Of a stretch of 64,000 nucleotides of DNA, positions 53,591 through 62,279 are shown piece after piece. The notes under the pieces were generated by a model. It searched no databases. It had not been told where the DNA came from and saw only the letters and a list, made by a program, of their open reading frames with translations. This DNA comes from Planctomycetota bacterium. GTDB lineage: Bacteria; Planctomycetota; Phycisphaerae; UBA1845; PWPN01. A program made the translations under genes and the position numbers. The stretch covers positions 42,506 through 106,505 of the forward strand of contig JAKLEZ010000020.1 in the NCBI GenBank assembly GCA_022711465.1, read 5' to 3'. How positions within the stretch are numbered: the first letter of the stretch is position 1; each line of letters begins with the position of its first letter.

Positions 53591-54649
53591 ATGAGATCAT
53601 TTGAACACGGGTATCTCTTGGAGACGCCGGTATCGCATTCACTGCTCATCACCATGCGCGCGGTGGGAGAGTTTCGCGGGCGGCAGGGTCTGTACACCGA
53701 GCAGTTTCCCGAAGTGCTGGAAACACTCCGCCAAGTCGCCATGATTCAGAGCACGGAGTCCTCCAATCGCATTGAAGGCATCACTGTCTTGCCCGGCCGC
53801 GTGGCCGATCTGGTTGCCAAGAAAAGCAAGCCCAGAGATCGTTCAGAACAGGAAGTGGCGGGCTACCGGGACGTCCTGGCGTCGATTCACGCCAACCATT
53901 CCAGACTGCGGCTCTCCACCGACCTGATTCTGGGCTGGCATCGAACCATGTATCACTACACCGGGGAGCAGGGCGGCCGCTGGAAAGCGAAGGACAATGC
54001 GATCACGGAGGTCCGCCCTGATGGCCGCCAGGTGGTTCGATTCCGGCCCGCATCAGCGATCAGCACACCCAAATTCATGGACCGACTGGTTCGGGTCTTC
54101 AACGAGGCTCTCGTCGAACCGAAGACCGACCCGCTGCTCTTGATTGCCAGCTTCGTGTTCGATTTTGAATGCATCCACCCCTTTGCGGACGGGAACGGCC
54201 GTGTCGGGCGATTGCTCGCACTTCTTTTGCTCTATCAGAGCGGCTACCAGGTGGGACGTTACATCAGCCTGGAACGAATCGTGGAGGAGAGCAAGGAAAC
54301 CTACTACGACTCTCTGCTGCAAAGCTCGCGTGGCTGGCACTCGGCTGAGCACGACTTGCGGCCGTGGTGGGAATACTTCCTGGGGATGCTGACCGCCGCG
54401 TATAAGGAGTTCGAGTCCCGCGTGGGCACGTTGACCACCGCTCGTGGCGCGAAGCGGGAAATGGTGCAGAACGCCATCCAGCGCCTGCCCGACCGGTTCC
54501 GGCTGGGCGACCTTCAACGGGCTTGTCCCGGAGTCAGCTACCCAACCCTGAAGCGGGCCTTGGCGGACCTGAAGCGCGAAGGCAAGCTGCGGTGCCTGGG
54601 CAAAGGCCGCGACGCCGAATGGGAGCGAACAGGATCACGGAACCGTTAA
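53591..54649 (+). CDS. Fic-family AMP-transferase (class II type)
   Basis: 352 aa from ATG 53591 with GAGGAGG upstream; the frame opens at 53555. The Fic motif H196-PFADGNGRVGR is complete, including the catalytic His. The N-terminal S58-xxx-E62-G63 in ESSNRIEG is the auto-inhibitory helix motif of class II Fic proteins. The C-terminal winged helix (about 290-345: FRLGDLQRACPGVSYPTLKRALADLKREGKL) is typical of the bacterial Fic/DUF4172-type proteins. It should transfer AMP to a protein hydroxyl, being held off by its own inhibitory Glu. Confidence 0.92.
   Translation: MRSFEHGYLLETPVSHSLLITMRAVGEFRGRQGLYTEQFPEVLETLRQVAMIQSTESSNRIEGITVLPGRVADLVAKKSKPRDRSEQEVAGYRDVLASIHANHSRLRLSTDLILGWHRTMYHYTGEQGGRWKAKDNAITEVRPDGRQVVRFRPASAISTPKFMDRLVRVFNEALVEPKTDPLLLIASFVFDFECIHPFADGNGRVGRLLALLLLYQSGYQVGRYISLERIVEESKETYYDSLLQSSRGWHSAEHDLRPWWEYFLGMLTAAYKEFESRVGTLTTARGAKREMVQNAIQRLPDRFRLGDLQRACPGVSYPTLKRALADLKREGKLRCLGKGRDAEWERTGSRNR
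54621..54638 (+). repeat. 18-bp direct repeat, copy 1 (inside the fic 3' end)
   Basis: GGGAGCGAACAGGATCAC, identical to 54955-54972. Downstream sequences of both copies remain loosely similar (a GAACCG...ATCACG...GGTGATCC pattern), so the second copy may be a degenerate duplication of the fic end. Confidence 0.6.
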
Positions 54650-55577
54650 TGGTATCACGAAGCGTTCTGGTGATCCTATTAATGGACCCCGTCCGCGAAG
54701 CAGAGTCCCGAGGGGAGAGACCGTATGGTGACGTGCGGGCCGATGTCGCGGCTTCAGCTGCATCCTACTCGCCAGTCTGGTTTGATAACCAGGAGGGTGC
54801 ATCCGCGGTAGCCCGATGGTCTCGGCGGGGTTGACCTGCAACAAGGTGACGGGGCGACCTGCGTCGGGTGTGGAACGGAGGCCGAATGGGTCAAGAAAAG
54901 GTAATCCCCTCAAGAGAGGGCAACAGGGTAATGTCTGCGGCCTGAGCCTGGAGCGGGAGCGAACAGGATCACAAGCTCCTGAACCGCATCACGGATGCCG
55001 TGGGTGATCCGATCTGACATCCGGAACCGGGAGCGAAATATGGGGCCCACTTTCCCACTGAAACTAAAGTAGGGCTCTCACCCCGGCGTACAGGCCGAGA
55101 CCGATCAGGCAACCGAGGTGAAACATAAGGATGTCGTCAGCGAGCCGGGAAGAACGACCATGCCGCCGGCGGCCGAGTGTGGTACCGCTCTGCTGCCGGG
55201 GTGCCGGGGAGACACGAAGCGGAGGCCGGTCAACCGAGGCGGGGCCATCCGGCTGGATCGGCCGCGCGTTCATCTTCCGGGGCGGGATGGGACCCGCCCG
55301 GCGAGATGCGTGCGATCGACTGTGGAATCTGCCCATAGTCGCACCGTAGCACGGCGGCCGCCGGGGCGCAAGAATACGGCGTTTCCAAGGTGAGGGGGCG
55401 TGTATAATGTACTGAGAGGATTCGGTTTTTCAACCCCCCCCCGTCACGGGTGATAAAGCTGACGGGATGCATCGACTTGGGTTTCCACCCAGACTGATGC
55501 GCGAGCGGCAGTGATCATTCGACACCGGGACTTCCTGGTAGACTCCGGATACGTCGGAGATCGCTGCCGCGGGAACG
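54650..55577. other. Gene-free region within the mobile element
   Basis: About 930 nt between the Fic gene and the conjugation-type gene block without a supported gene. It contains the second copy of an 18-bp repeat, a TATAAT hexamer at 55403-55408 without a clear -35 partner, and a run of nine C at 55434-55442. No transposase or RNA structure was recognised. Confidence 0.4.
54955..54972 (+). repeat. 18-bp direct repeat, copy 2
   Basis: Exact copy of 54621-54638, 334 bp further on, in non-coding DNA. It may mark a duplication or the scar of an inserted segment. Confidence 0.6.
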
Positions 55578-55595
55578 AAGACCCCAAGGGGTCTT
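55578..55595. terminator. Short hairpin at the end of the minus-strand element operon
   Basis: AAGACCCC-AA-GGGGTCTT forms an 8-bp perfect stem just after the stop of 55601-56287 (minus strand). A T-rich stretch (TTTGTTCTT) follows on the plus strand only, so it may act as a weak terminator in either direction. Confidence 0.45.
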
Positions 55596-55600
55596 TGTTC

Positions 55601-56287
55601 TTATGGGGGCAGCCTGGTCCGTCGCACCATCACCGGGATCTCCACCCAGGGATGCACGAGCCTGGACACCAGCGGCCGTCGCCGAAGCCACAAGCCCAGT
55701 TCCCGAGCCTCTTCTGCCCTCCACATCAAGAAACTCAACACAAAGCCGTTGCCCATCGCAAAGTACGACCACAGCTTGAACGATGGGGCATTGACCTCTG
55801 ATTGCAGCCGAGTGAGGACACGCTGCAGATCGCTCGGACCCTCCTTCCGCGGCGGTGGCTGGACCTGAATGAGTGCGAGCCGACGATTCGTCTGGTCGGC
55901 ATAGCACAGGGCATGTCGAATGGGCGGCAGTTGATACTGCTCGATCAGGGGGCGCGTCAGCCGATCCAACTGTTCCGTAGCCAGAGCCGGCCGCAGTGGC
56001 GTTGTGAGACAGGTGAACCAGAGGGCGCCGTACCGCTGGAAACACTGGGTTCTTGTGAGCCTCTCGCCCGGCTCGACCAGCAACTTACCAAAGCGCCGTA
56101 GCTCACCGGCGTTGACCATGGCCTGCAGAATGTGCGAAGCAGCCTGCCGATCACCGCCCAGCAGCAGCGCAGCCACGGCCGTCTGCGTCGTGAGGCGATA
56201 CAGATGGACGTGCGCGAGGACCTTGTCAGCCAAGGCTCTCGAAGAGGCTGGCAAGCTGCTCTTGTGCGGCAATTTTGACTTCGGCAT
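55601..56287 (-). CDS. Winged-helix protein downstream of the VirD4/TraD-like gene
   Basis: 228 aa from ATG 56287; this overlaps the TraD-like gene by 62 nt, and TTG codons inside the overlap are alternatives. The N-terminal part (about 22-75: RALADKVLAHVHLYRLTTQTAVAALL, HILQAMVNAGELRRF) has a winged-helix pattern, and the rest is mixed with a basic end. The layout resembles 59027-59698 (RYRLTLRPVLDRLFF...LTRLISQGYVQ), so the two may be paralogues. Both recall replication-relaxation (MobC-like) proteins of mobile elements, with moderate certainty. Confidence 0.6.
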   Translation of the reverse strand: MPKSKLPHKSSLPASSRALADKVLAHVHLYRLTTQTAVAALLLGGDRQAASHILQAMVNAGELRRFGKLLVEPGERLTRTQCFQRYGALWFTCLTTPLRPALATEQLDRLTRPLIEQYQLPPIRHALCYADQTNRRLALIQVQPPPRKEGPSDLQRVLTRLQSEVNAPSFKLWSYFAMGNGFVLSFLMWRAEEARELGLWLRRRPLVSRLVHPWVEIPVMVRRTRLPP

Positions 56288-59030
56288 CGTGTTCCTCGGG
56301 CGACTTCTTCGCGACCGTGGTGTGAATCTGGCCCTCTGGCCACGGACGTTTCTGCAGTTTCTCGTAATCTCCCTTTTCCATGGGGTATTGCGTCTGGCAC
56401 AACACCGGCAACCCGGCGAACTGGCTATATCCTTCTCCGCGGCTGACATGCAGTACATACTGGAGAGGGTGATCAGTCATCTTGAGGATTTCGTTTCTGG
56501 TCATGCGCGGTTTCAGCCATTCACCCCAAGGTCGCTCCATCGCCTTGTCGGTGGTTCGGATGCTTGTGTCCGCTCCCATGAGAATGGCCACTTCCTCGCC
56601 AGACATTTCGGATAGCGTCTTGATCTCCTCGTTATCGCTCAACCCGAAGTACATTTTGGCGCGGGTGTTGGCACGAACCGTCGGCCGCAGGTCGATATCG
56701 TGGGTACGCAGATCGCTCTGGGTCTGGTTCGCCAGGATGGCCGATATGCCGAAGCTTCTGGCCTGTTCCAGAATGACCTTGAAGTTCTCGCCGGCAATGC
56801 GCTGGAACTCGTCGATGACCAGGTAGACCTGCCGAGGCTCGCCACCAGCCCGTTGCCGGTCGATGGCCGCCGTCAACAGCGCGAAAAGGGCAAGCTTTCC
56901 GATTTCGCGAACACTGATGCTTTCGAGGGCCGCCGGCAGCCAGAAATACGCCACTTGCCGATGCTCCAAGAGTTCCGGCATATAGATGGCGTGCTCCGGA
57001 TGCTCAAGGTTGCCGCTGGTTGCGAGCATGGGGTATTCGGCGAGGGCCTGAATGGTGGACACCAGTTCGAAGGAATCCTGCTTGTAGTCGGTCTGACCCA
57101 TCACACCTTCGCCTGGTCGGCGGCGCTCCGTCAGTCGCATGAGCCGTTCACTCAGCTCCAGGATCGACTGCGGCTTGGGGTCTTTGGTCAACGCGTGGTA
57201 GAGCAGCAGACGGTTGCGCCGGGAGTAATAGCTCCGTCCATACCCTTCTCCGTGATTCAGGTTGAGAGCATCCAGGAACAAGTGGCACAACTGGATGTCG
57301 CTTCGCGCTTCCGACGCGAAACTCTGGAACGGATTGAAGAAGTGCGAGGCCTTGTTCTTTTCCGGAGTGAAGAAACGGAAGGCGTACGTCGGATCGGTTT
57401 CTTCGGTAATCTTGGCCTGCTCGCGACGCTGCAGCAGTTCCTCACGAACCACCTGGAACAAGGCCGGGTCGCCCTTCAAGTCGAGAACAACGATCGGGGG
57501 TGGTGGCGTGATTGTTTCGCGGTGGTCTTTGACTTGAAACCTTCCCCGGATCAACTGAATCAGCAGCGGCATGATCCCAAGCGACGTCTTGCCGCTACCG
57601 CTCTCGCCCACGATGTAGCAATGCTCGGAAAGAACGTTCTCGTGCAGGAGGACAGGAAACTGAGCGTATGGTTCGACACCGGCGAACAGGTGGGCGGCCT
57701 CCTCGATTTTGGTCTTCATCGGCGGGTACTCACAGGTGTGCCGAGATTGCCGGAGCCGATCCACGTAGCATTGCCATTCCGGCCGTCTATCTTGGGCCAG
57801 GGAGCCTTCGACCGTCTCGCGCAGCGCGGTGATCGCATTCACGGGGCGGCTGTACAGTGCGAGAAGAACGAGCATCGGCAAGGCGTATACGAAAACTGCA
57901 ACCAGCAGGAACACCCAAGCATAGCCGGTGTTGCCTTCGCTCATGCTGTCCAGCACCGGGCGAATCCAACCATACGGCGTACTGAAGAACGCCTCCGAGT
58001 CGAAATCGCGTGGCCGCATCGCAGCCAATCGCCAGAAATCGATCGAATCTCCGGATTCGCGGGCTCGATCACAATACGCTTGCAGTTCCTTGATATCCCG
58101 TTCGATGCTCGACGCCACCCAATCGGCGGGACAGAACATGTAGAGTCCGACGGTCAGCGAGAGAAACAGCGGAACGGCGATCTTCCAGAGGCCCAGGTGA
58201 CGCTTGGCCAGCGAGTGTTCCGGCACCCATACACCCGGTGCGAGGCTGGCAGCGTCTCCGTACGTGATGTACTGCCCCAGGATGAGCATCAGGCGGTGGA
58301 ACACGCGCCTCAAGCCCAATAGCTCGCGGCGTAAAACAGCAAGGCACACGCCAGCGATACCCAGGATTGCCAGCGTGGGCGAAAGCTCAGGCACGAAGAT
58401 GGTGATGAGCAGAATCAGGGCAAGCACGCTCAGACGCGGGCGCAGCGAAACATCTTCCATCCGCCGACGAGCTTCGGGTGTCAGCCGGTGATGGGCGTAG
58501 ATCCAGGACCGATAGAACACGAAGGGACGTTTGCCTTCGATGGCGAAGAACACGAATGTCACCAGCGAGAAGAGCATCGCAGCCGACATGCGCGAAGACG
58601 TGATCCTTCCAACCACTTGGAAGACCACGAACGCGACCACAGGCAAGGCGATCAGTGCCCCGCGGGAGAATGCGCTGGTCGGTCCTTTCGACCCCACGAC
58701 AAAGGTAAGTCCGAACGCGATGCCGCCGGCGGTCGCCAGGCCGGTATTGAACGAGATGAACGGAGCGGTGATGACCGACATCATGGCGGCGAGAAGGCAG
58801 ATCAGGAAGACCAAGAGAAGATACAGCTTGGCCATGCCGCGGAGTTCTTCGTCGTCGGGCGACGCCTGGCGGTAGGCCAGTTCCATATTGGCGGTGGCCG
58901 CCGCCGGTGGCAGGCGGTCCCAGTTCACATCCGTGGTGGTTGGCGGCGAATAGATGATCGGCGAGCGGCGAACTTTGGACGCCCCACTCCTGGTGGCCTT
59001 GCTGATCAGTGCCTTAAGCCTCTCCATCAT
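56226..59030 (-). CDS. VirD4/TraD-like conjugative coupling ATPase
   Basis: 934 aa. About eight transmembrane helices in residues 66-393, more than the usual two of VirD4, precede the motor domain. Walker A GESGSGKTS is at about residues 475-483, Walker B LVIDEFQRI at about 740, and the ANQTQSDL sensor motif follows, as in TraD/TraG/FtsK-type DNA pumps. The C-terminus (about 800-934) is acidic and helical. The protein should pump DNA through the inner membrane. Its ATG overlaps the preceding stop (ATGA; ATG 59027 is an alternative). No secretion channel genes are seen in the window. Confidence 0.85.
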   Translation of the reverse strand: MMERLKALISKATRSGASKVRRSPIIYSPPTTTDVNWDRLPPAAATANMELAYRQASPDDEELRGMAKLYLLLVFLICLLAAMMSVITAPFISFNTGLATAGGIAFGLTFVVGSKGPTSAFSRGALIALPVVAFVVFQVVGRITSSRMSAAMLFSLVTFVFFAIEGKRPFVFYRSWIYAHHRLTPEARRRMEDVSLRPRLSVLALILLITIFVPELSPTLAILGIAGVCLAVLRRELLGLRRVFHRLMLILGQYITYGDAASLAPGVWVPEHSLAKRHLGLWKIAVPLFLSLTVGLYMFCPADWVASSIERDIKELQAYCDRARESGDSIDFWRLAAMRPRDFDSEAFFSTPYGWIRPVLDSMSEGNTGYAWVFLLVAVFVYALPMLVLLALYSRPVNAITALRETVEGSLAQDRRPEWQCYVDRLRQSRHTCEYPPMKTKIEEAAHLFAGVEPYAQFPVLLHENVLSEHCYIVGESGSGKTSLGIMPLLIQLIRGRFQVKDHRETITPPPPIVVLDLKGDPALFQVVREELLQRREQAKITEETDPTYAFRFFTPEKNKASHFFNPFQSFASEARSDIQLCHLFLDALNLNHGEGYGRSYYSRRNRLLLYHALTKDPKPQSILELSERLMRLTERRRPGEGVMGQTDYKQDSFELVSTIQALAEYPMLATSGNLEHPEHAIYMPELLEHRQVAYFWLPAALESISVREIGKLALFALLTAAIDRQRAGGEPRQVYLVIDEFQRIAGENFKVILEQARSFGISAILANQTQSDLRTHDIDLRPTVRANTRAKMYFGLSDNEEIKTLSEMSGEEVAILMGADTSIRTTDKAMERPWGEWLKPRMTRNEILKMTDHPLQYVLHVSRGEGYSQFAGLPVLCQTQYPMEKGDYEKLQKRPWPEGQIHTTVAKKSPEEHDAEVKIAAQEQLASLFESLG

Positions 59031-59698
59031 AGAGACAGCTCCTTCTGAACGCTGTGTGGCCCGGGTACCGGGACTACCGCTACATAAGCCGATTCACCGA
59101 GCCGCTCCCTGTTGATTCTGTCGACCAGTTCCCGAACCCGAGGCCGCTCCGCGAGGATCACAAACCCGTAGTCGCGATTCCGGATCCAGGCCGCCAACGT
59201 GGCATCCTGCGCCGTCGCACGGAGGTCGCGATGGACCTTGCGGGCCACATAGCCGGCTTTGGCTTTGAGGCCGACCACGTGAACACGCAGCACGCGATAC
59301 CCGGTAGCCGCTTCGGCGACGTGAATCCCCTTGGGAGCCGTTGGCAGAATGGCGTCAAGTTCCCGAGGCTCCAACAGCCGCCGTTGACCCTCATGCATGC
59401 AGCAATACCAAAGCACGCCCAGCCAGGTACGCAGGGCCTGGCCGCGGAGCAGTCGAGCCCGCGATTCCGGCACCCTGCCCATCGTCCCCAGTCGGGTGAG
59501 CTGGTAGTAGCAGCGTCTGCGGGGCAGCACCTGGCGGGCTTGAACGTAGCCCTGCGAGATCAGGCGGGTTAATACGTTGCCGCAGCCGCTGCTGTCTGCC
59601 GAGAAAAACAGGCGGTCGAGTACCGGGCGGAGGGTCAGCCGATACCGCCCGATGTGCTCCAGGATTTGACCGTCACGGTCCTCCATCGCGTTCACCAC
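59027..59698 (-). CDS. Winged-helix protein upstream of the coupling ATPase
   Basis: 223 aa. The N-terminal winged-helix pattern is ILEHIGRYRLTLRPVLDRLFF, then VLTRLISQGYVQARQ and YYQLTRLG. The C-terminal half (about 115-200) is mixed alpha/beta with LRVHVVGLKAKAGYVARKVHRDLR and YGFVILAERPRVRELVDRIN. It overlaps its upstream gene by 7 nt and the ATPase gene by 4 nt, so the three act as one translation unit. This arrangement is reminiscent of mobilisation accessory (MobC/replication-relaxation) proteins. Function is inferred, not shown. Confidence 0.65.
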   Translation of the reverse strand: MVNAMEDRDGQILEHIGRYRLTLRPVLDRLFFSADSSGCGNVLTRLISQGYVQARQVLPRRRCYYQLTRLGTMGRVPESRARLLRGQALRTWLGVLWYCCMHEGQRRLLEPRELDAILPTAPKGIHVAEAATGYRVLRVHVVGLKAKAGYVARKVHRDLRATAQDATLAAWIRNRDYGFVILAERPRVRELVDRINRERLGESAYVAVVPVPGPHSVQKELSL

Positions 59699-60438
59699 AG
59701 CTCATAGCCCCAACCCTGGGACTCGCAGTAACCGTGGAAATCGGACAGCTTCGCGTGGTCGTAACTACCGCCGAATTCGATCGCCGTCCGTTGCCGTCCA
59801 TCGCGAACCAGGGCATCGGGAACCTTGATACCCTGGCCGACCGGCAGCGCGGCTTCGCCTACCCACGAGGCGGCTCGCGTGGGCAGTTCCCGACGCATCA
59901 GCAAGTAGACGGCAGCGAGGTGAACGTCGTGCGTGACCTCGCTGTCCTGGGGAGCCCGGCCGCCGTGCCCACTGAACGCCGCTCCCGCCTGTTCCGTCCC
60001 GATCACACAGGGCGTTGAGACCTCCGGCTGACGCCACCGCTCCTGCAGCCGGCCCGCCAACTTGCGGAAGTTCGCAGGCGCCGTGCCGGGATACCAGATC
60101 GCGTGCGGATGCTGCAACGGCAGCTCCGGGTGAGCCATCGCTCGAATGACCTCAACCCATCCTTCTCGCTCCAACTGACGAATCCGTCGCCAAGCCCGCC
60201 GTTCTGCTTGATGTGACTCGCTCCACCAGGTTCGGGCGATCTGGGGAATGGACAGAACGCAGACACGGCGGGTCAGCGTCTCCAGGATCTCCCTGTCCCG
60301 CGGCTGAAGCTCAAGGATCGATGTGTCGCCGCGCACAGCTGGGATGATACCGCCAGGCCCGCCGGACGTACAGGAAAGGCGCCGTCTTGGTTGGTGCAAG
60401 AACTGTGCCCGACTGAACACGTCAAGAACTTGTTTCAT
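59692..60438 (-). CDS. Replication-relaxation-like protein with winged helix and PD-(D/E)xK-like end
   Basis: 248 aa from ATG 60438, which has no clear ribosome binding site; GTG 60336 would give a more compact protein. Residues about 40-95 form a winged helix (LQPRDREILETLTRRVCVLSIPQIARTWW, RIRQLEREGWVEVI). The C-terminal part (VPDALVRDGRQRTAIEFGGSYDHAKL) has the D...E-x-G...K spacing of PD-(D/E)xK nuclease-like folds seen in replication-relaxation family proteins. It is the first gene of the four-gene minus-strand block with the coupling ATPase. It might nick or bind DNA at a transfer origin. Confidence 0.65.
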   Translation of the reverse strand: MKQVLDVFSRAQFLHQPRRRLSCTSGGPGGIIPAVRGDTSILELQPRDREILETLTRRVCVLSIPQIARTWWSESHQAERRAWRRIRQLEREGWVEVIRAMAHPELPLQHPHAIWYPGTAPANFRKLAGRLQERWRQPEVSTPCVIGTEQAGAAFSGHGGRAPQDSEVTHDVHLAAVYLLMRRELPTRAASWVGEAALPVGQGIKVPDALVRDGRQRTAIEFGGSYDHAKLSDFHGYCESQGWGYELW

Positions 60439-60724
60439 AGTACTTTACATCAGAATGTGGGCATTGGACAACCCATTCCATAGGGGCCGGTTTATCCGAT
60501 GGGTTCAGCGAGGGCTTTGTTTGGGGGTCGCGATCCTCCCGATTCGCCCACGGTGGCCTTTTCTGTGGCGAGTTGGTGGACTGCCGGTGCATGTTCCGAC
60601 TCCCGTGGAAAAAACCGTCTGGACTGATTACGGGAATCTGGGGGCGCGTCAGGGTGTGCGTCAAAAGGGGCTGTTGAGCGACATGGGGTGAGAAGGCCGG
60701 CAGTGTCCTGCCGGCCCGGTGGCG

Positions 60725-60931
60725 TCAGCGTTTGCGTCGCTCGTGGCGGACCAGCCAGCGATCTACGCGCCGGATCGTGTTAAAAATGTGCTTGTTCCGT
60801 CCCTCGCGCGGCGAGGTCTCCAGGTAGTGGGCCAGTTCATCATCCCACAGGTAGTCGAGGATGGCCCGGATCGCTTCCTGGATGTAACCCGGCAGTTCAG
60901 GTTCGTTGTTGAGTGGATGGCCATTGGTCAT
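60725..60931 (-). CDS. Small element-encoded helical protein
   Basis: 68 aa, ATG with GGGAGAAAACGAAC upstream. Predicted helical and charged (PGYIQEAIRAILDYLWDDELAHYL, then HIFNTIRRVDRWLVRHERRKR), with a basic C-terminus that could bind nucleic acid. No family recognised. It starts a spaced run of small minus-strand genes (60725-61591). The 286 nt to its left hold nothing recognisable. Confidence 0.6.
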   Translation of the reverse strand: MTNGHPLNNEPELPGYIQEAIRAILDYLWDDELAHYLETSPREGRNKHIFNTIRRVDRWLVRHERRKR

Positions 60932-60992
60932 GTTCGTTTTCTCCCATCGGAATGGATAAAAGGGGCCTTCGACAGGCCCCGGCTTCGAGCGG

Positions 60993-61295
60993 CTACCGCC
61001 CGAAAGCCTCCGCTAACTGACTGGCCGCCACCGGCTGAAAGTACAGGTCCCGTTCAATCCGCAGACCGCCCGGCCCGCGGATGGCTTCAAGTTCGGCCAA
61101 GCTGAAATAGCCCCATTCGCGCTCGAAGCCGTCGACCAGCCCGAAGAACAGGTCCTCCCCGTCGAACTCGGTGGCATACCAGGTCCAGAATGTCCAGGGG
61201 GTGAAGAACTTCACCTGAACCACCGGGTCCTTGGCGTGTTCGGTCTCGTACAACTTGGGTAAACGTTCCTTGATTTCCTTCGTGAGTAACTGCAT
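60993..61295 (-). CDS. DUF2958-family protein
   Basis: 100 aa from ATG 61295 with a strong GGGAGGG ribosome binding site; the longer frame to 61352 lacks one. LLTKEIKERLPKLYETEHAKDP, VVQVKFFTPWTFWTWYATEFDGED and LFFGLVDGFEREWGYFSLAEL are the DUF2958 signature. These small proteins are common on plasmids and integrative elements and have no known function. Their presence supports a mobile origin for this part of the window. Confidence 0.9.
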   Translation of the reverse strand: MQLLTKEIKERLPKLYETEHAKDPVVQVKFFTPWTFWTWYATEFDGEDLFFGLVDGFEREWGYFSLAELEAIRGPGGLRIERDLYFQPVAASQLAEAFGR

Positions 61296-61348
61296 GGCTT
61301 TCCCTCCCGTTGTGCGGGCCGGCGGTGGTCCGCCGGCCGCGGTTTGCA

Positions 61349-61591
61349 TCACACCAATTCCAGGTCCTCCAGCGTCGCGGCCAAGCCGTCGACGTCATCC
61401 CCGAGCAGGTCGGCCAGCGCGGCTACCGTTTCGAGCCGGCCTTGCTCCCGCGTCGAGTGCTTCGGCGGTTGCTTCGGGCAGCACGGACAGTGTTCAATCC
61501 GTCCCCCGCGCCGCTTGAAACCGCCTGGGTCTTCATGCAGCACATAATCCATGTCCCACGGTTCACCACAGCGAATGCACACGAGGTCCAT
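61349..61591 (-). CDS. Small zinc-ribbon-like element protein
   Basis: 80 aa from ATG 61591 with GGAGGG upstream. CIRCGEPWDMDYVLHE near the start and CPCC in the middle give a CxxC...CxCC set suited to one zinc. The C-terminus is a short acidic helix (VAALADLLGDDVDGLAATLEDLELV). It resembles the small Zn-binding proteins encoded beside DUF2958 genes on planctomycete elements. The precise family is not recognised. Confidence 0.65.
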   Translation of the reverse strand: MDLVCIRCGEPWDMDYVLHEDPGGFKRRGGRIEHCPCCPKQPPKHSTREQGRLETVAALADLLGDDVDGLAATLEDLELV

Positions 61592-62279
61592 ATTCCCTCC
61601 AATCATCAAAGGCCGACGGTTTCGACCACCGACCGGGTTTCTATGCACGTGTTGTCGACGCCCGACTCTCGTGAGGCGGCCTGGGCCGCATTGAAAAGCC
61701 TGACGCCGTTCGTTCGCCCCTCATGGCGAACGGCGGCAGGCTTTTCAAGACAACATCGAGCGGAAGGGAAACCGGCGGCGGCGTGGAGCTACGCAAAGAG
61801 CGTGACAGGGCCGAACAGATTCAACCGACTTGAAGCAGGGAGCGGCGCCGGCCCTGGCACGATCTTTGGGGCGGGGCGGGCCGGTGGCCCGCGCCGCTCT
61901 CCTCAGCCGGCGGGAAGGTGAGGCTCTGCCGAGCCTGTGGGTGGTGGTGGCGGCGATTCCCAGCGGCAAAGAAAGGGCTTGCGCTCCTGTGAAAGCGACG
62001 TATGCTTAGGGGAGCGGCACGGCATGTCTGGCCGCTGAGCTGAAAGGTGGGTCGGGGCAGTTGTGGAAGCAGGCTCGGCAGGCAAGGGTGCGACCTGGCA
62101 TCGGTCGCCCCTGCCTGGGATGGCAATCGTGGGTGTACTACGTTCGGCTGATTCAATCCGAACCATAGCACGCCTGTTGAATTCGTCAATCGGAAAACCA
62201 TCCGCTCGCGGATGGATCACTGCCCTGAGCATGCCCATTCCCGACCACCTCACTACGAAACGTCAATTCGGAGGGGAAT
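61592..62279. other. Long non-coding region, candidate origin of transfer or replication
   Basis: 690 nt without a supported gene, between divergently transcribed small genes (minus) and the winged-helix initiator-like gene (plus). It contains the large inverted repeat at 61691-61748 and, abutting it, a smaller perfect one (GCGGCC-TG-GGCCGC, 61676-61689). This is the usual place for promoters and an origin in an element of this type. Confidence 0.45.
61691..61748. repeat. Large inverted repeat (22-bp arms, one mismatch): oriT/origin candidate
   Basis: Left arm 61691-61712 and right arm 61727-61748 are reverse complements except for one position, with a 14-nt loop between them. The arms begin TTGAAAAGCCTG and carry the GC-rich CGCCGTTCG core. 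No T tract follows on either side beyond the arm itself, and no gene ends within 100 nt on the plus strand. A terminator is therefore less likely than a protein-recognised hairpin such as an oriT or replication origin. Confidence 0.6.

Noticed and set aside
55403..55408. Sigma70 promoter based on a TATAAT hexamer
   Set aside because: There is no acceptable -35 at 16-18 bp and no gene follows on the plus strand.
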